From an uncultured Devosia sp. (GTDB taxonomy: Bacteria; Pseudomonadota; Alphaproteobacteria; Rhizobiales; Devosiaceae), in contig NZ_CAJXJS010000039.1 of assembly GCF_913055165.1 (NCBI RefSeq), forward strand, positions 1 through 36,136: 36,136 nucleotides of DNA, written 5' to 3'. This document shows, in pieces, positions 16,636 through 24,959 of the stretch (positions within the stretch are counted from its first letter, which is position 1; each line of letters opens with the position of its first letter). Both the position numbers and the translations under genes were made by a program. Below the pieces are notes generated by a model. It saw nothing but the letters and a program-made list of their open reading frames with translations, had not been told where the DNA came from and ran no database searches.

Positions 16636-16650
16636 CTAACAAAAGGTTAA
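16636..16650 (+). promoter_or_regulatory. CtrA-like site before FeeM-like gene
   Basis: CTAA-CAAAAGG-TTAA matches TTAA-N7-TTAA at 7 of 8 positions and lies 34 bp before the ATG of the FeeM-like gene, a plausible position for an activator or repressor overlapping the promoter. Confidence 0.35.
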
Positions 16651-16683
16651 GCTCACGCCAGACACCTGCAAACGGTTTGGTAG

Positions 16684-17439
16684 ATGAGTGCGGCAATGGA
16701 TACGGCGGCGGGGTCAACCTCGCGTTTTGCCACGAGTTTGATCGATCTTCTGGACCGCGTACATTATCGCCGCGTGTCGGCGGATGAGCAGTTTGATCCG
16801 GTCTATCGGTTGCGTTACGAGGCCTATCGGCGCGAAGACTTCATTCCCATCAATTCCCAGGGCATTACCCGCGACGCCTATGACGACGCCGACAATTGCT
16901 ATTGTTTCGGCGTCTATATCGACGACATTCTGGTCAGCTCGGTTCGCCTGCATATTGCGACACCGGAAAACCCGACCTCGCCGAGCGCGGCCATCTGGCC
17001 CGATGTTTTGGGTGATATCCTGGCCAAGGGCGGCAGCTATATCGATCCGAGCCGGTTCACGGCCGATCACGACGCGTCGCTGGCCTTTCCGGCTTTGCCC
17101 TATCTCACGCTGCGCGCCGCCGTCATGGCCTGCGAGCACTTCAAGGCCACCTACTGCATTTCGTCAGTGCGGCCCGAACATGCCGCCTTCTACCGGCGTG
17201 TCTTTGGTTCGACGCAGCTGGCGGGCATTGGCTATTGGGGGGAACTGACCTTCCCGGTCTGCCTCTATGGCTCGTTCATCCCGGTCATGTATCCGCGCGT
17301 CATTTCCCGCTATCCGTTCTTCGACTCTACGCCTGAAGAACGGGAGGCATTCTTCGCCCCGGGTGGCCACGCGGTTCCTATCATCCGGCCAACGGCCCGA
17401 TTGGCGCAGCGGCTCGAGCGGCTTTCAAACGTTGTTTGA
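16684..17439 (+). CDS. FeeM / AHL-synthase-like N-acyltransferase
   Basis: A 251-residue protein of the GNAT-related family that includes FeeM-type N-acyl amino acid synthases and is structurally close to acyl-homoserine-lactone synthases. Visible parts are the N-terminal VYRLRYEAYRREDFIP (residues about 40-56, equivalent to the LuxI-type RxxxF/Y-R region), a central DDILVSSVRLHIATPENPTSPS, the acceptor-side block YIDPSRFTAD, a helix LRAAVMACEHFKATYCISSVRPEHAAFYRRVFG and a C-terminal PRVISRYPFF. Such enzymes transfer fatty acyl groups from acyl-ACP to an amine; the substrate here is unknown. It has no adjacent LuxR-type regulator. The upstream 139 bp contain CtrA-like sites and a small TTCCG/CGGAA hairpin. 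It ends 5 bp before the CCA end of the opposing tRNA gene. Confidence 0.8.
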   Translation: MSAAMDTAAGSTSRFATSLIDLLDRVHYRRVSADEQFDPVYRLRYEAYRREDFIPINSQGITRDAYDDADNCYCFGVYIDDILVSSVRLHIATPENPTSPSAAIWPDVLGDILAKGGSYIDPSRFTADHDASLAFPALPYLTLRAAVMACEHFKATYCISSVRPEHAAFYRRVFGSTQLAGIGYWGELTFPVCLYGSFIPVMYPRVISRYPFFDSTPEEREAFFAPGGHAVPIIRPTARLAQRLERLSNVV

Positions 17440-17444
17440 GGAAG

Positions 17445-17520
17445 TGGTGCCGCAGAAGGGACTCGAACCCCCGACCCCATCATTACGAATGACGTGCTCT
17501 ACCAACTGAGCTACTGCGGC
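17445..17520 (-). tRNA. tRNA-Thr (anticodon CGT)
   Basis: Read on the minus strand, the gene begins GCCGCAGTAGCTCAGTTGGT and folds into a complete cloverleaf: acceptor GCCGCAG with CTGCGGC, D stem GCTC/GAGC, anticodon stem CGTCA/TGATG around the loop TTCGTAA, T loop TTCGAGT, discriminator A and an encoded CCA (17445-17447). The anticodon CGT at positions 34-36 reads ACG threonine codons, which are frequent in this GC-rich genome. It lies 41 bp downstream of the HemY-N gene on the same strand. Confidence 0.97.
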
Positions 17521-17523
17521 GTT

Positions 17524-17554
17524 GCCATCGGGGGTTTGTGCCCCAGCGGATGGC
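17524..17554 (-). terminator. Hairpin between HemY-N gene and tRNA-Thr
   Basis: Inverted repeat GCCATC/GATGGC with an inner GGGG/CCCC pairing. It sits 8 bp after the minus-strand HemY-N stop and 4 bp before the tRNA 5' end. It could end the heme operon transcript or mark a processing site for a tRNA carried at its tail. There is no T run. Confidence 0.35.
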
Positions 17555-17561
17555 GGGTCTT

Positions 17562-18947
17562 TTACTGGGCGTTTTCGGCCGGCGCAAGGGGCAAGGGTGG
17601 TTCGCTGGACAGGGCGACCGGGTTCGCCTCGGGACGGGCCTGAGCAGCCACTTGTGGGCGCGCATTGCTGGCGACGGGTACCTTCCACTCGAAGGCGTCC
17701 AGACGCCCCGTGACCGGGGACACGGGCTCCCATTCATCGCTGACAATGCCATCGGCAGTCCAGGCCGGATCGCGCGGTGCGCGCATCGCCCGGGCCAGCC
17801 ACTCGCGAGCCTTGCCCTGATCGCCGTTCTGGCCCTCTTCGATCTCCGCCATGAGGCTGCAAACGCCCTGGGTGGCGCTGCCATCGGCGAAGGGTGCCAG
17901 CGCCTGGCGGGCCCGGGGCCAGTCATAGGCGTCAATGGCAGCGCGGGCCATGGCCATGCCGGCAGCCCGGTGCGGGGGCGGCATTTCGATGATTTCGCCC
18001 ATCCGCTTGAGCCGGTCGACCGCCGAGGCGCCGGGCTGGGCATGTGCATAGAGCAAGGCGACGTCCGGGTGGCCGGTGGCGCGCCAGATGCGGCGCAGCA
18101 GGCTCTGGGCGCGGCGGGCTTCACCACGATTGGAATAGATGCGGGCGGCGATCAGCGCGGCGGGCACGAAGTCGGGCAGCAGCTTGAGCGCCGTCAGGGC
18201 ATGCTCCAGCGCATTATTGGGTTCGCTGACCTCGCTTTCGCGCGCGCGTGCCGTTTCGATAACGGCCTGGCGGCGGCGCTTGCGGGCCTTCTCCACGCGC
18301 GTCGAAGCGGGCTCGGCATTGACCATGCCCACCGCCTCTGCCCATTGGCCCCGCCGGGCAAGGTCATCGAACACCGCTTCACCAGCCCAGGCAGTTTCGG
18401 GGGCCAGCGACAGCGTCTTGCGCGCAAAGGTCAGGGCAGCATCGGGCCGGTTCTGGGCGCGGGCCTGGTCATAGAGCCCCGTGAGGGCGGCCACGGCGGT
18501 TTTCTCGCTGGCGATCAGCGCCCTGTAGTGCTCGCGGGCCGCCGGCATGTCGCCCAGCGCCAGGTCGGCGCGGGCCTCGAGCAGCTTGGCGGCGCCATTG
18601 TCGGGCAAGCGCGCCTGTGCTTCACGAGCCATAATCCTGGCGCGGGCCGGGTCGCCGGCCTGAAGCGCGATGACGGCGTCCGAAAGGGCTTCGACCCCCT
18701 GTTCGCGGCGCCGCGCCGCCCGGCGCCGTGCCATGGCCCGCGGGGCGCCAATGGCGCGGCGGGTGATGGCCCAGAGGGCGATAATCATCGCTGCGGCCAC
18801 CAGCAGGATAACGACGGCGGTGCCGAGGCGCGGCTGCATCCGGTAGCCAGCCAGTTCAAGGGTCAGCGTGCCGGGCAGGGCGATGATCCAGGCGGCGATG
18901 CCGGCAATGACCAGGCTGCCGATGATCCAGGATGCGAGACGAATCAT
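17562..18947 (-). CDS. HemY N-terminal domain protein (TPR-containing membrane protein)
   Basis: A 461-residue inner membrane protein. Two N-terminal membrane helices (about residues 5-25 and 42-62) are followed by the HemY-N signature RRRAARRREQGVEALSDAVIALQAGDPARARIMAREAQ and tetratricopeptide-like helical repeats to about residue 380, then a proline- and alanine-rich tail. Despite the HemY name this is not protoporphyrinogen oxidase; its exact role in tetrapyrrole synthesis is unresolved. It is the last gene of hemC-hemD-mitofilin-like-hemY, overlapping the preceding gene by ATGA, the standard alphaproteobacterial arrangement. Confidence 0.92.
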   Translation of the reverse strand: MIRLASWIIGSLVIAGIAAWIIALPGTLTLELAGYRMQPRLGTAVVILLVAAAMIIALWAITRRAIGAPRAMARRRAARRREQGVEALSDAVIALQAGDPARARIMAREAQARLPDNGAAKLLEARADLALGDMPAAREHYRALIASEKTAVAALTGLYDQARAQNRPDAALTFARKTLSLAPETAWAGEAVFDDLARRGQWAEAVGMVNAEPASTRVEKARKRRRQAVIETARARESEVSEPNNALEHALTALKLLPDFVPAALIAARIYSNRGEARRAQSLLRRIWRATGHPDVALLYAHAQPGASAVDRLKRMGEIIEMPPPHRAAGMAMARAAIDAYDWPRARQALAPFADGSATQGVCSLMAEIEEGQNGDQGKAREWLARAMRAPRDPAWTADGIVSDEWEPVSPVTGRLDAFEWKVPVASNARPQVAAQARPEANPVALSSEPPLPLAPAENAQ

Positions 18948-20179
18948 GCGCCGTTCTCCCCGACGAGGGCGCGTTGGCGCAACTGGGCGAGGAAGTTCTC
19001 GGCGGCGGCCAGGCGAGCAATGTCGTCGGCCACCTCGCCTGCAGCCGCGCGCATGGGCGCGGGCAGGGCGTTCAGCTCCGCAGCCGCGGCTGCAAAGTCG
19101 CGGGCTGATACTGCCGCTTCGAGCCGGGCCACGATGGCATCGGGACTATTCCCCTCCACCACGCCGGTGGGCCGCATTGCAACCAGGCCGCGGAACCAAT
19201 CGACGCCTGCATCCTGCCAGCTGGCATCCGAATCGGCCGGCCGGCCGGCCAGCATGCCGGGCAGCGCGGCGTCCAGCCGCGATTCGACGGCCTCAGGTCT
19301 GGGTAGGCCGGTCGCGGCGGGGCCGGCGATAGCTTCAGGCACGACAAGCTCGGGCTGGGCCTGCCGCAGGGCCGCCAGTTCAGTCTCGTAAGGACGACCG
19401 CCTTCAAAGGCGCTTTCGAGTGCGGAAAAGATCAGCGGTAGCCGGGCAATGGCGAGGTCATTTCCAGCCTCATCATTGGCGCTCTGGGTCAAGCTGGCGA
19501 TTTCCTGGCGGGCTTCGGCCAGCTCGGTGCTGGTCTGGGCCGCACTGGCGCGCAGGGCGGCCAGTTCACTTTCGATCGCCGCAAGGCTCTCAGCCGCGGC
19601 TGGAGAAGCCGCGGGCTGGCTGGACATTTCATCCAGCCGTGCCGCAAGCGCGGCCAGTTCGTCTGCGCTCGCCAAGTTGCTGGTGTCAATCGAGCCCGAA
19701 GGCAGATCTGCCAGCGACGATTCGAGGGTACTGACGCGGCCGGTCAGAGTGGAAAGCTCGTCCTGAACGGTGCTTGTCACCGTTTCCAGTTCGGGAATGG
19801 CCGTCGCTAACTGGCTGAGGCGCGGGTCGGCAGGCGCGGGCGCCTGTTGCGGGGCTGGCCAAAGCCCGTACCAGGCCAGGCCATAGGCGGCACCAAGTCC
19901 GAGTACGCCACCCAGAAGCCCGGCCAGCCAGGCGGTGCCGGTACCGCTTCCACTTTCTTCTGCCGGAGTCGTCGATCGTGGCGCAGATGAGCCGGAAGCG
20001 GGTTTTTCCGGCTTGCGGGCAGCCGTGGATGCGTTCGTTTCCGCTCCCGGCTTGGATCCAGCGGCCGGCTTTGCCGTTCCCTCCAGCACGGGCGGCTTGA
20101 GAGCACCGGACTTTTCGGCCGGCTTTTCAGCCGGTTTGGGGTCGGTTTCAGGCGGTTGCTTGCCGGTTGAATCAGCCAT
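18944..20179 (-). CDS. Mitofilin-like inner membrane protein (COG4223 type)
   Basis: A 411-residue protein. A charged, alanine/proline/lysine-rich N-terminal cytoplasmic stretch of about 85 residues is followed by one membrane helix (TAWLAGLLGGVLGLGAAYGLAW) and a long coiled-coil region in the periplasm (about 125-240), ending in a helical domain (FRGLVAMRPTGVVEGNSPDAIVARLEAAVSARDF, about 310-400). This is the layout of alphaproteobacterial mitofilin homologues, which share ancestry with the mitochondrial MICOS subunit Mic60 and are regularly encoded in the heme operon. Roles in membrane organisation are inferred from that relation. ATG at 20179 follows AAGGATGG; the frame is open for 8 more codons upstream. 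Confidence 0.87.
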   Translation of the reverse strand: MADSTGKQPPETDPKPAEKPAEKSGALKPPVLEGTAKPAAGSKPGAETNASTAARKPEKPASGSSAPRSTTPAEESGSGTGTAWLAGLLGGVLGLGAAYGLAWYGLWPAPQQAPAPADPRLSQLATAIPELETVTSTVQDELSTLTGRVSTLESSLADLPSGSIDTSNLASADELAALAARLDEMSSQPAASPAAAESLAAIESELAALRASAAQTSTELAEARQEIASLTQSANDEAGNDLAIARLPLIFSALESAFEGGRPYETELAALRQAQPELVVPEAIAGPAATGLPRPEAVESRLDAALPGMLAGRPADSDASWQDAGVDWFRGLVAMRPTGVVEGNSPDAIVARLEAAVSARDFAAAAAELNALPAPMRAAAGEVADDIARLAAAENFLAQLRQRALVGENGA

Positions 20180-20203
20180 GGCCCATCCTTGTTGTTCCCG
20201 CAA

Positions 20204-20935
20204 TCATGGCGCAGTTTGCTCGCGTACAAAAGCCAGTGCCAGCGCCATCATGGCATCTTCGCTCGGATGGTCTGCCAGGAGAACGCGGCTGAAGTGATGT
20301 TCGAGCAGCGGCTCGGCGACTTTTTCCGAAAGACACAACACGGGCAGCTTACGCCGCCTGTCTGGAGCGATGGCCGGGGTGCCCAGCGCGCAGAAGATCT
20401 CGGCGGTTCGGCGGGAATAGAACAGGATGGCGCCGTAGCGGCCCTCGGCCAATGCGCGGCTGATGGGCTCCGGCAGGGCGGCCTCGGCGACCATCTCATA
20501 GACTGGCACGGTCACCACCATCAGCCCATAGGGCGCCAGCGCGTGGGCAAGATCGCCGCTCAGATGTTTGCCTGCCGGATAGAAAACCGGCCCCTCCAGC
20601 CGCGCCAAGGCGATGGTTGTGGCCAGGGAGTCAAGCGTACCATCGGCTGCCCTGACGACGGAAAATCCCAGTTGGCGCGCCTCATGGGCAGTGCGGTCCC
20701 CCACTGCGAAGACGGGCTTTTCCAGCAAGGGGTCGAGCGGCGCCAAGTCAGCCAGGGATCGCAGGGCATTGGTGCTGGTGAGCGCCAAAGCCGCAAAGCC
20801 CTGCGGCGGGGGCAGATGGGCCTGGATTGTCTGCCGGCTCATCAATGGAGCGATGTCGGCATCGATCTCCAGGGCCGCCAGCCTTTCCCTGGTGGCCTGG
20901 GCATCCGGCTCGGGTCGGGTGATCAGCATGCGCAT
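20204..20935 (-). CDS. hemD: Uroporphyrinogen-III synthase
   Basis: A 243-residue enzyme that closes hydroxymethylbilane with inversion of ring D to give uroporphyrinogen III, the branch point to heme, siroheme and cobalamin. The sequence is divergent, as is usual for HemD, but shows MLITRPEPDA at the start, ALALTSTNALRSLA, FAVGDRTAHEARQLGF, LEGPVFYPAGKHLSGDLAHAL and the late AILFYSRRTAEIF. The start ATG overlaps the hemC stop (TGATG), giving tight coupling; the protein would begin MRMLITRP. Confidence 0.93.
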   Translation of the reverse strand: MRMLITRPEPDAQATRERLAALEIDADIAPLMSRQTIQAHLPPPQGFAALALTSTNALRSLADLAPLDPLLEKPVFAVGDRTAHEARQLGFSVVRAADGTLDSLATTIALARLEGPVFYPAGKHLSGDLAHALAPYGLMVVTVPVYEMVAEAALPEPISRALAEGRYGAILFYSRRTAEIFCALGTPAIAPDRRRKLPVLCLSEKVAEPLLEHHFSRVLLADHPSEDAMMALALAFVREQTAP

Positions 20936-21873
20936 CAGCCGGCCCATTGCTTGAGCCAGTCTGGCCCTGCCTGGTTCAAAAGGTCGCGGCCCACCGCTTT
21001 CCCCAGGGCAACCGGGTCGCTGCCCTGGGCGGTGGCCCGGAAGCTGGTTTGCCCGTCCAGGCTGAGAATTTCGCCCTTGAGCGAGAGCTGCCCATTGGTG
21101 AGGGCCGTGAGGGCCCCGACAGGGGTCCGGCAGGAGCCGTCCAGAATGGCCAGCATCGTCCGTTCAGCGGTGATGGCGGTGTGCGTTGCCGCATGGTCGA
21201 GGGGCGCTACGATCTCGGCAAGGCGCGTGTCCCCATCGCGAATGGCGAGGCCGATGGCGCCCTGGGCGGGCGCCGGCATGAAGGCATCGGGGTCCAGTAT
21301 CGCGGTGGCGCGATGGCCCTCGCCGAGCCGGTTGAGGCCGGCCATGGCCAGAAGCGTCGCATCGGCGACCCCGTCGAGCAGCTTTTGCAGGCGGGTGTGC
21401 ACATTGCCGCGGAAGGGCACAATGCGCAGGTCTGGGCGCAGGCGCAGGGCCTGGGCGGCGCGGCGAATGGAGGAGGTGCCGAAGCGCGCCCCTTCGGGCA
21501 AATTGTCGATGCCCTTCACCGTTACAGAAAGAAACGCGTCGCGCACGTCTTCACGTTCAAGAAAAGCGGCCAGCACCATGCCCGGCGGCAGGCCGGTGGC
21601 GACATCCTTGCTGGAATGCACGCCGATGTCGATGCGGCCGGCAAGCAGCGCTTCGTCGATTTCCTTGGTGAACACCCCCTTGCCGCCAATATCGGACAGG
21701 GTGGTGTTGTCCTTCTGGCTGCGGTCGCCGCCGGTCGAAAAAACCTCGATCTCGATCCGCTCTTCGGCCACGCCATGGGCACGGCACAGCAGCTCGCGCA
21801 CCAATCTTGCCTGAGCCAGGGCCAGGGGACTGCCGCGTGTTCCGATCCGGGCAAAAAGTGCGGGCGATTGCAT
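20935..21873 (-). CDS. hemC: Hydroxymethylbilane synthase (porphobilinogen deaminase)
   Basis: A 312-residue enzyme that polymerises four porphobilinogens to hydroxymethylbilane. The N-terminus RIGTRGSPLALAQ, the block GGDRSQKDNTTLSDIGGKGVFTKEID, the catalytic-aspartate region GVHSSKDV and GTSSIRRAAQ are canonical. The cofactor-binding cysteine is C248 in LDGSCRTPVGA, to which the dipyrromethane primer attaches. It heads the hemC-hemD-mitofilin-like-HemY-N run and is divergent from tsaD with a 56-bp spacer, the usual arrangement in Rhizobiales. Confidence 0.98.
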   Translation of the reverse strand: MQSPALFARIGTRGSPLALAQARLVRELLCRAHGVAEERIEIEVFSTGGDRSQKDNTTLSDIGGKGVFTKEIDEALLAGRIDIGVHSSKDVATGLPPGMVLAAFLEREDVRDAFLSVTVKGIDNLPEGARFGTSSIRRAAQALRLRPDLRIVPFRGNVHTRLQKLLDGVADATLLAMAGLNRLGEGHRATAILDPDAFMPAPAQGAIGLAIRDGDTRLAEIVAPLDHAATHTAITAERTMLAILDGSCRTPVGALTALTNGQLSLKGEILSLDGQTSFRATAQGSDPVALGKAVGRDLLNQAGPDWLKQWAG

Positions 21874-21929
21874 AATCAGGCAGTCCTAGTGTACGCGATA
21901 GGCTCCGATTTGGAGTAGACCAGTTCGTC

Positions 21930-23012
21930 GTGACCGGGCAAGCGCAAGCCACCATTCTGGGTATCGAAACCAGCTGCGACGAAACCGCCGCGGCGGTGGT
22001 TGTACGAGATCAATCGGGGCAAGGCCTTATTCGTTCCAATGTGGTGCGATCCCAGCTGGATGAACATGCCGCCTTCGGGGGTGTCGTGCCCGAGCTGGCG
22101 GCGCGGGCCCATGTGGAATGGCTCGATCACATCATCCGCCAGGCCGTCGATGAGGCCGGTATTGATCTTGCCGAGCTCGATGCCATTGCCGCCACCGCCG
22201 GACCGGGCCTGATCGGCGGCGTGCTGGTGGGCTTGACGACCGCCAAAGCGCTGGCTGCTTCGCTCGGCAAACCCCTGATCGCGGTCAATCATCTTGAGGG
22301 CCATGCGCTGACAGCGCGGCTGACCGATGGCGTGCAATTCCCCTATCTGATGCTGCTGGTCTCTGGCGGCCACAGCCAGTTCGTGCTGGTTCGCGGCGTC
22401 GGGGCGTATGAGCGCTGGGGCGGCACCATCGACGATGCTCTGGGAGAGGCGTTCGACAAAGTCGCCAAGCTTTTGAGCCTGGGCCATCCGGGCGGACCGG
22501 CGGTGGAACGCATTGCAGCCATGGGCGATGCCGGACGGTTCAAATTTCCGCGACCGCTCCTGCGCGAACAGCGGCTGGATTTCTCCTTCTCTGGCCTCAA
22601 GACGGCGGTGCGACTGCAGGCCGAGGCGCTGGCTCCCCTCAGCGATCAGGACGTGGCCGATATCGCCGCCAGCTTTCAGGCCGCGGTGACCGAGATCGTG
22701 GCGGTGCGGTCGCGCCAGGCGCTCGAACGCTTCCGAACTGAATTGCCCGAGGCGGAACCGCAATTGGTGGTCGCCGGCGGCGTCGCGGCCAATCGCGCGA
22801 TCGCCGCAGCGCTCGAGGCCGTGACCTCGGATATGGGCGCGCGCCTGGTGGTGCCACCGGTTGCGCTCTGTACCGACAATGGCGCGATGGTGGCGTGGGC
22901 CGGCGCGGAACGGTTTGTGCTGGGCGCGACGGATGGGCTGGAGGTGGAGGCGCGGCCGCGCTGGCCGCTCGATACGCCGGGCATGAGGGTGGATGGCAAT
23001 GCAGCTCAATAG
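21930..23012 (+). CDS. tsaD: tRNA N6-adenosine threonylcarbamoyltransferase TsaD
   Basis: A 360-residue catalytic subunit that transfers threonylcarbamoyl to A37 of ANN-decoding tRNAs (t6A), working with TsaB and TsaE. Seen: [16 protein letters not shown] at the ATP/metal site, [15 protein letters not shown], the metal-binding HLEGH (H121 and H125), [13 protein letters not shown] and [13 protein letters not shown]. It begins with GTG at 21930, the only suitable codon before the conserved start; GGAG lies about 14 bp upstream, rather far. Its 3' end overlaps gpsA. The MtaB enzyme that further modifies t6A is also encoded in this window. Confidence 0.97.
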   Translation: MTGQAQATILGIETSCDETAAAVVVRDQSGQGLIRSNVVRSQLDEHAAFGGVVPELAARAHVEWLDHIIRQAVDEAGIDLAELDAIAATAGPGLIGGVLVGLTTAKALAASLGKPLIAVNHLEGHALTARLTDGVQFPYLMLLVSGGHSQFVLVRGVGAYERWGGTIDDALGEAFDKVAKLLSLGHPGGPAVERIAAMGDAGRFKFPRPLLREQRLDFSFSGLKTAVRLQAEALAPLSDQDVADIAASFQAAVTEIVAVRSRQALERFRTELPEAEPQLVVAGGVAANRAIAAALEAVTSDMGARLVVPPVALCTDNGAMVAWAGAERFVLGATDGLEVEARPRWPLDTPGMRVDGNAAQ

Positions 23013-23985
23013 CGTGGCAGTGATTGGCGGGGGCGCCTGGGGAACGGCTCTTGCTCAGGCCGCCACCATGGCCGGACGCCGGACCCGGCTGGTCGTGCGG
23101 ACGCCTGAGAAGGCCGCCAAAATCAATGCCGAGCATATCAATGCCACGGCCTTGCCAGGGCAGGTCCTGCTGCCCGAATTGGTGGCCGTGGACCGGCTGG
23201 AGCCTGCCGACATCGTTATTCTGGCGGTTCCGGCGCAGTCGACACGCACCCTGTTGGCCGGATTGGACCCGGACTTGCTTGCCGGCCGACCAGTCGTGCT
23301 CTCGGCCAAGGGGCTGGAAACCGGGACACTGGCGCGGCAAAGCGAAATTCTCCTCGATATGGCGCCCGAGGCTATTCCCTACGTTCTTTCGGGCCCCAGC
23401 TTTGCTGCGGACCTGGCGGCCGGCCGGCCGACGGCGGTCACCCTGGCGGGAGACGATGCCAGCGATACCTCGGATCTCGCGGCTGCGCTGGCGGGCCCCA
23501 GTTTCCGGCCCTATGCCGCCGATGATCGGATCGGGGTGGAGGTCGCTGGGGCGCTCAAGAACGTCTATGCGCTGGCCTGCGGCGCGGTGGAAGGGGCGGG
23601 CCTCGGCTTTTCCGCCCGTTCGGCGCTGATGGCGCGCGCCTACGCCGAGATGGCCAGGATCGTCACCGCCATGGGCGGTTCGGCGCATACGCTGACCGGA
23701 CTAGCGGGACTGGGCGATCTGACCCTGACCTGCACCTCGGTGCAGTCGCGAAATTACCAGTTCGGCATGGCGCTGGGCGCCGGGCGCAGCACCCAGGATA
23801 TTCTGGCGGGCGGCGCCAGCCTGGCCGAGGGCGTGGCCACCACGCCGGTCGCGGCGGCGCTGGCCCGGAGTCTTGATATCGAGGCGCCGCTCATCGATGC
23901 GGTTGATGCGGTGGTCGCCGGCCGGGCCGACATCGCCACAATTGTTGCGGGCCTGATGGCCCGGCCACTGAAAAGGGAAGTCTGA
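22999..23985 (+). CDS. gpsA: Glycerol-3-phosphate dehydrogenase [NAD(P)+]
   Basis: A 328-residue soluble enzyme that reduces dihydroxyacetone phosphate to sn-glycerol 3-phosphate for phospholipid synthesis. The N-terminal Rossmann motif is [15 protein letters not shown], followed by [11 protein letters not shown], the [15 protein letters not shown] block, the catalytic lysine in [15 protein letters not shown] and [19 protein letters not shown] at 22999 has GAGGG 9 bp upstream; the in-frame ATG at 22993 is an alternative. It overlaps the end of tsaD by 14 bp, so the two are translationally linked. Confidence 0.97.
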   Translation: MQLNSVAVIGGGAWGTALAQAATMAGRRTRLVVRTPEKAAKINAEHINATALPGQVLLPELVAVDRLEPADIVILAVPAQSTRTLLAGLDPDLLAGRPVVLSAKGLETGTLARQSEILLDMAPEAIPYVLSGPSFAADLAAGRPTAVTLAGDDASDTSDLAAALAGPSFRPYAADDRIGVEVAGALKNVYALACGAVEGAGLGFSARSALMARAYAEMARIVTAMGGSAHTLTGLAGLGDLTLTCTSVQSRNYQFGMALGAGRSTQDILAGGASLAEGVATTPVAAALARSLDIEAPLIDAVDAVVAGRADIATIVAGLMARPLKREV

Positions 23986-23987
23986 AG

Positions 23988-24281
23988 ATGCTCTATGCCA
24001 TGATCGCCAAGGATGCCCCGGGGGCGCTGCAGAAGCGGCTCGATACGCGCCCGGTGCATCTGGATCATCTCAATTCGCTGGGCAAGAAGCTGGTCTTTGC
24101 CGGGGCCCTGCTCGATGCCGAAGAGCAACCAGAAGGCTCGATCGTGGTGTTCGAGGCCGCCGATCTGGCCGAGGCCGAAGCGATGGCCGCTGCCGATCCC
24201 TTTGTGTCGGCGGGCGTGTTTGCCAGTTATGAGGTCAAGCGCTGGCGCATTGCCATCAATACCACCGGCGTGGAGTTCTGA
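23988..24281 (+). CDS. YciI family protein
   Basis: A 97-residue member of the YCII family, a ferredoxin-like fold related to muconolactone isomerase and chlorite dismutase folds. The conserved RPVHLDHLNSLG with H24, the LVFAGALLD strand and the ADPFVSAGVFASYEVKRW tail match the family. Its physiological reaction is not known. It begins 2 bp after the gpsA stop and is part of the tsaD-gpsA-YciI-EVE run. Confidence 0.93.
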   Translation: MLYAMIAKDAPGALQKRLDTRPVHLDHLNSLGKKLVFAGALLDAEEQPEGSIVVFEAADLAEAEAMAAADPFVSAGVFASYEVKRWRIAINTTGVEF

Positions 24282-24285
24282 TCTC

Positions 24286-24720
24286 ATGGCCTACTGGCTG
24301 ATGAAGTCCGAGCCGGACGTCTTCTCTTTCGATGATCTGGTGGCAGAGACCGCAAAGGGCGAGGCCGAGGAATGGCACGGCGTGCGCAATTACGCGGCGC
24401 GTAACAATATGCGGGAGATGAAGGTGGGCGATCAGGCTTTCTTCTATCACTCCAATATCGGCAAGGACGTCGTGGGTATCATGAAGATCGTGGCGCCCGC
24501 CCATCCTGACAGCACAGCCGACCTCAACGCCAAGGGCGAGGTGGTTTGGGAGTGCGTCGACGTGCAATCGGTCAAGCCCTTTCCACGCCCGGTGAGCCTG
24601 GCCGAAATCAAGGCCACGCCGGAATTGGCCGATATCGAGCTGGTCAAGCTGTCGCGCCTGTCCGTCTCCAAGGTCAGCGACGCGGAATGGCACCTCATCT
24701 GCAAAATGGGTGGCTTGTAA
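24286..24720 (+). CDS. EVE domain protein
   Basis: A 144-residue single EVE domain, a PUA-like fold thought to recognise modified bases in RNA or DNA (also called thymocyte nuclear protein 1-like). It shows the expected YWLMKSEPDVFSFDDL, WHGVRNYAARNNMREMKVGDQAFFYHSN (the aromatic and arginine residues line the binding pocket) and the C-terminal LVKLSRLSVSKVSDAEWHLI. It begins 4 bp after the YciI-like gene, with GGAG 10 bp upstream. Location in a run with tsaD suggests, but does not prove, a link to modified RNA. Confidence 0.95.
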   Translation: MAYWLMKSEPDVFSFDDLVAETAKGEAEEWHGVRNYAARNNMREMKVGDQAFFYHSNIGKDVVGIMKIVAPAHPDSTADLNAKGEVVWECVDVQSVKPFPRPVSLAEIKATPELADIELVKLSRLSVSKVSDAEWHLICKMGGL

Positions 24721-24723
24721 CCG

Positions 24724-24877
24724 TCCCGCAGGGCCGGGCGCGCCAGTGGCGCGACCGGAGGTTACAAGGCCCGTAGAGCTATGCTCGCAGGGCGGGCATG
24801 TCCCGTAGGGCCGGGCGCGCCAGTGGCGCGGCCGGAGGTTACAAGGCCGGAAGAGCTATGCTCGCAGGGCGGGCACG
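24724..24877. repeat. 77-bp tandem repeat with internal palindrome, two copies
   Basis: Two nearly identical 77-bp units (24724-24800 and 24801-24877) are followed by a partial third that keeps only the opening TCCGCAGGG (24879 onward). Each unit contains the strong hairpin CGCGCCA-G-TGGCGCG, extended outward by CCGG/CCGG, then GGAGGTTACAAGGCC and AGAGCTATGCTCGCAGGGCGGGCA. The units differ at only about seven positions. It follows the EVE stop by 3 bp and could terminate the tsaD-gpsA-YciI-EVE transcript. No coding frame spans both units. Confidence 0.9.
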
Positions 24878-24959
24878 TTCCGCAGGGGTGCAAAGCCCTT
24901 GTTCGTTAGTGTCCGCAGGGATTACCCTCTCTGGGCGCATTTAACGCGAGGGGGATGAA

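Noticed and set aside
17445..17520. tRNA-Thr as phage or island attachment site
   Set aside because: No integrase gene and no repeated copy of the tRNA 3' end was seen nearby; the flanks are conserved chromosomal genes.
17562..18947. HemY as protoporphyrinogen oxidase
   Set aside because: No FAD-binding motif is present; the protein is the unrelated membrane/TPR protein sharing the hemY name.
17538..19391. Long open frame on the plus strand (about 617 codons)
   Set aside because: It lies exactly opposite the HemY-N and mitofilin-like genes, has repetitive Gly/Arg/Ala-rich translation and no family features; it is the antisense shadow typical of GC-rich coding DNA.
20189..21814. Open frame of 541 codons opposite hemD and hemC
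   Set aside because: The minus-strand frames match known heme enzymes throughout; the plus-strand frame is low-complexity shadow.
24724..24890. CRISPR-like array
   Set aside because: Only two adjacent 77-bp units without unique spacers and no cas genes; it is a tandem duplication, not an array.
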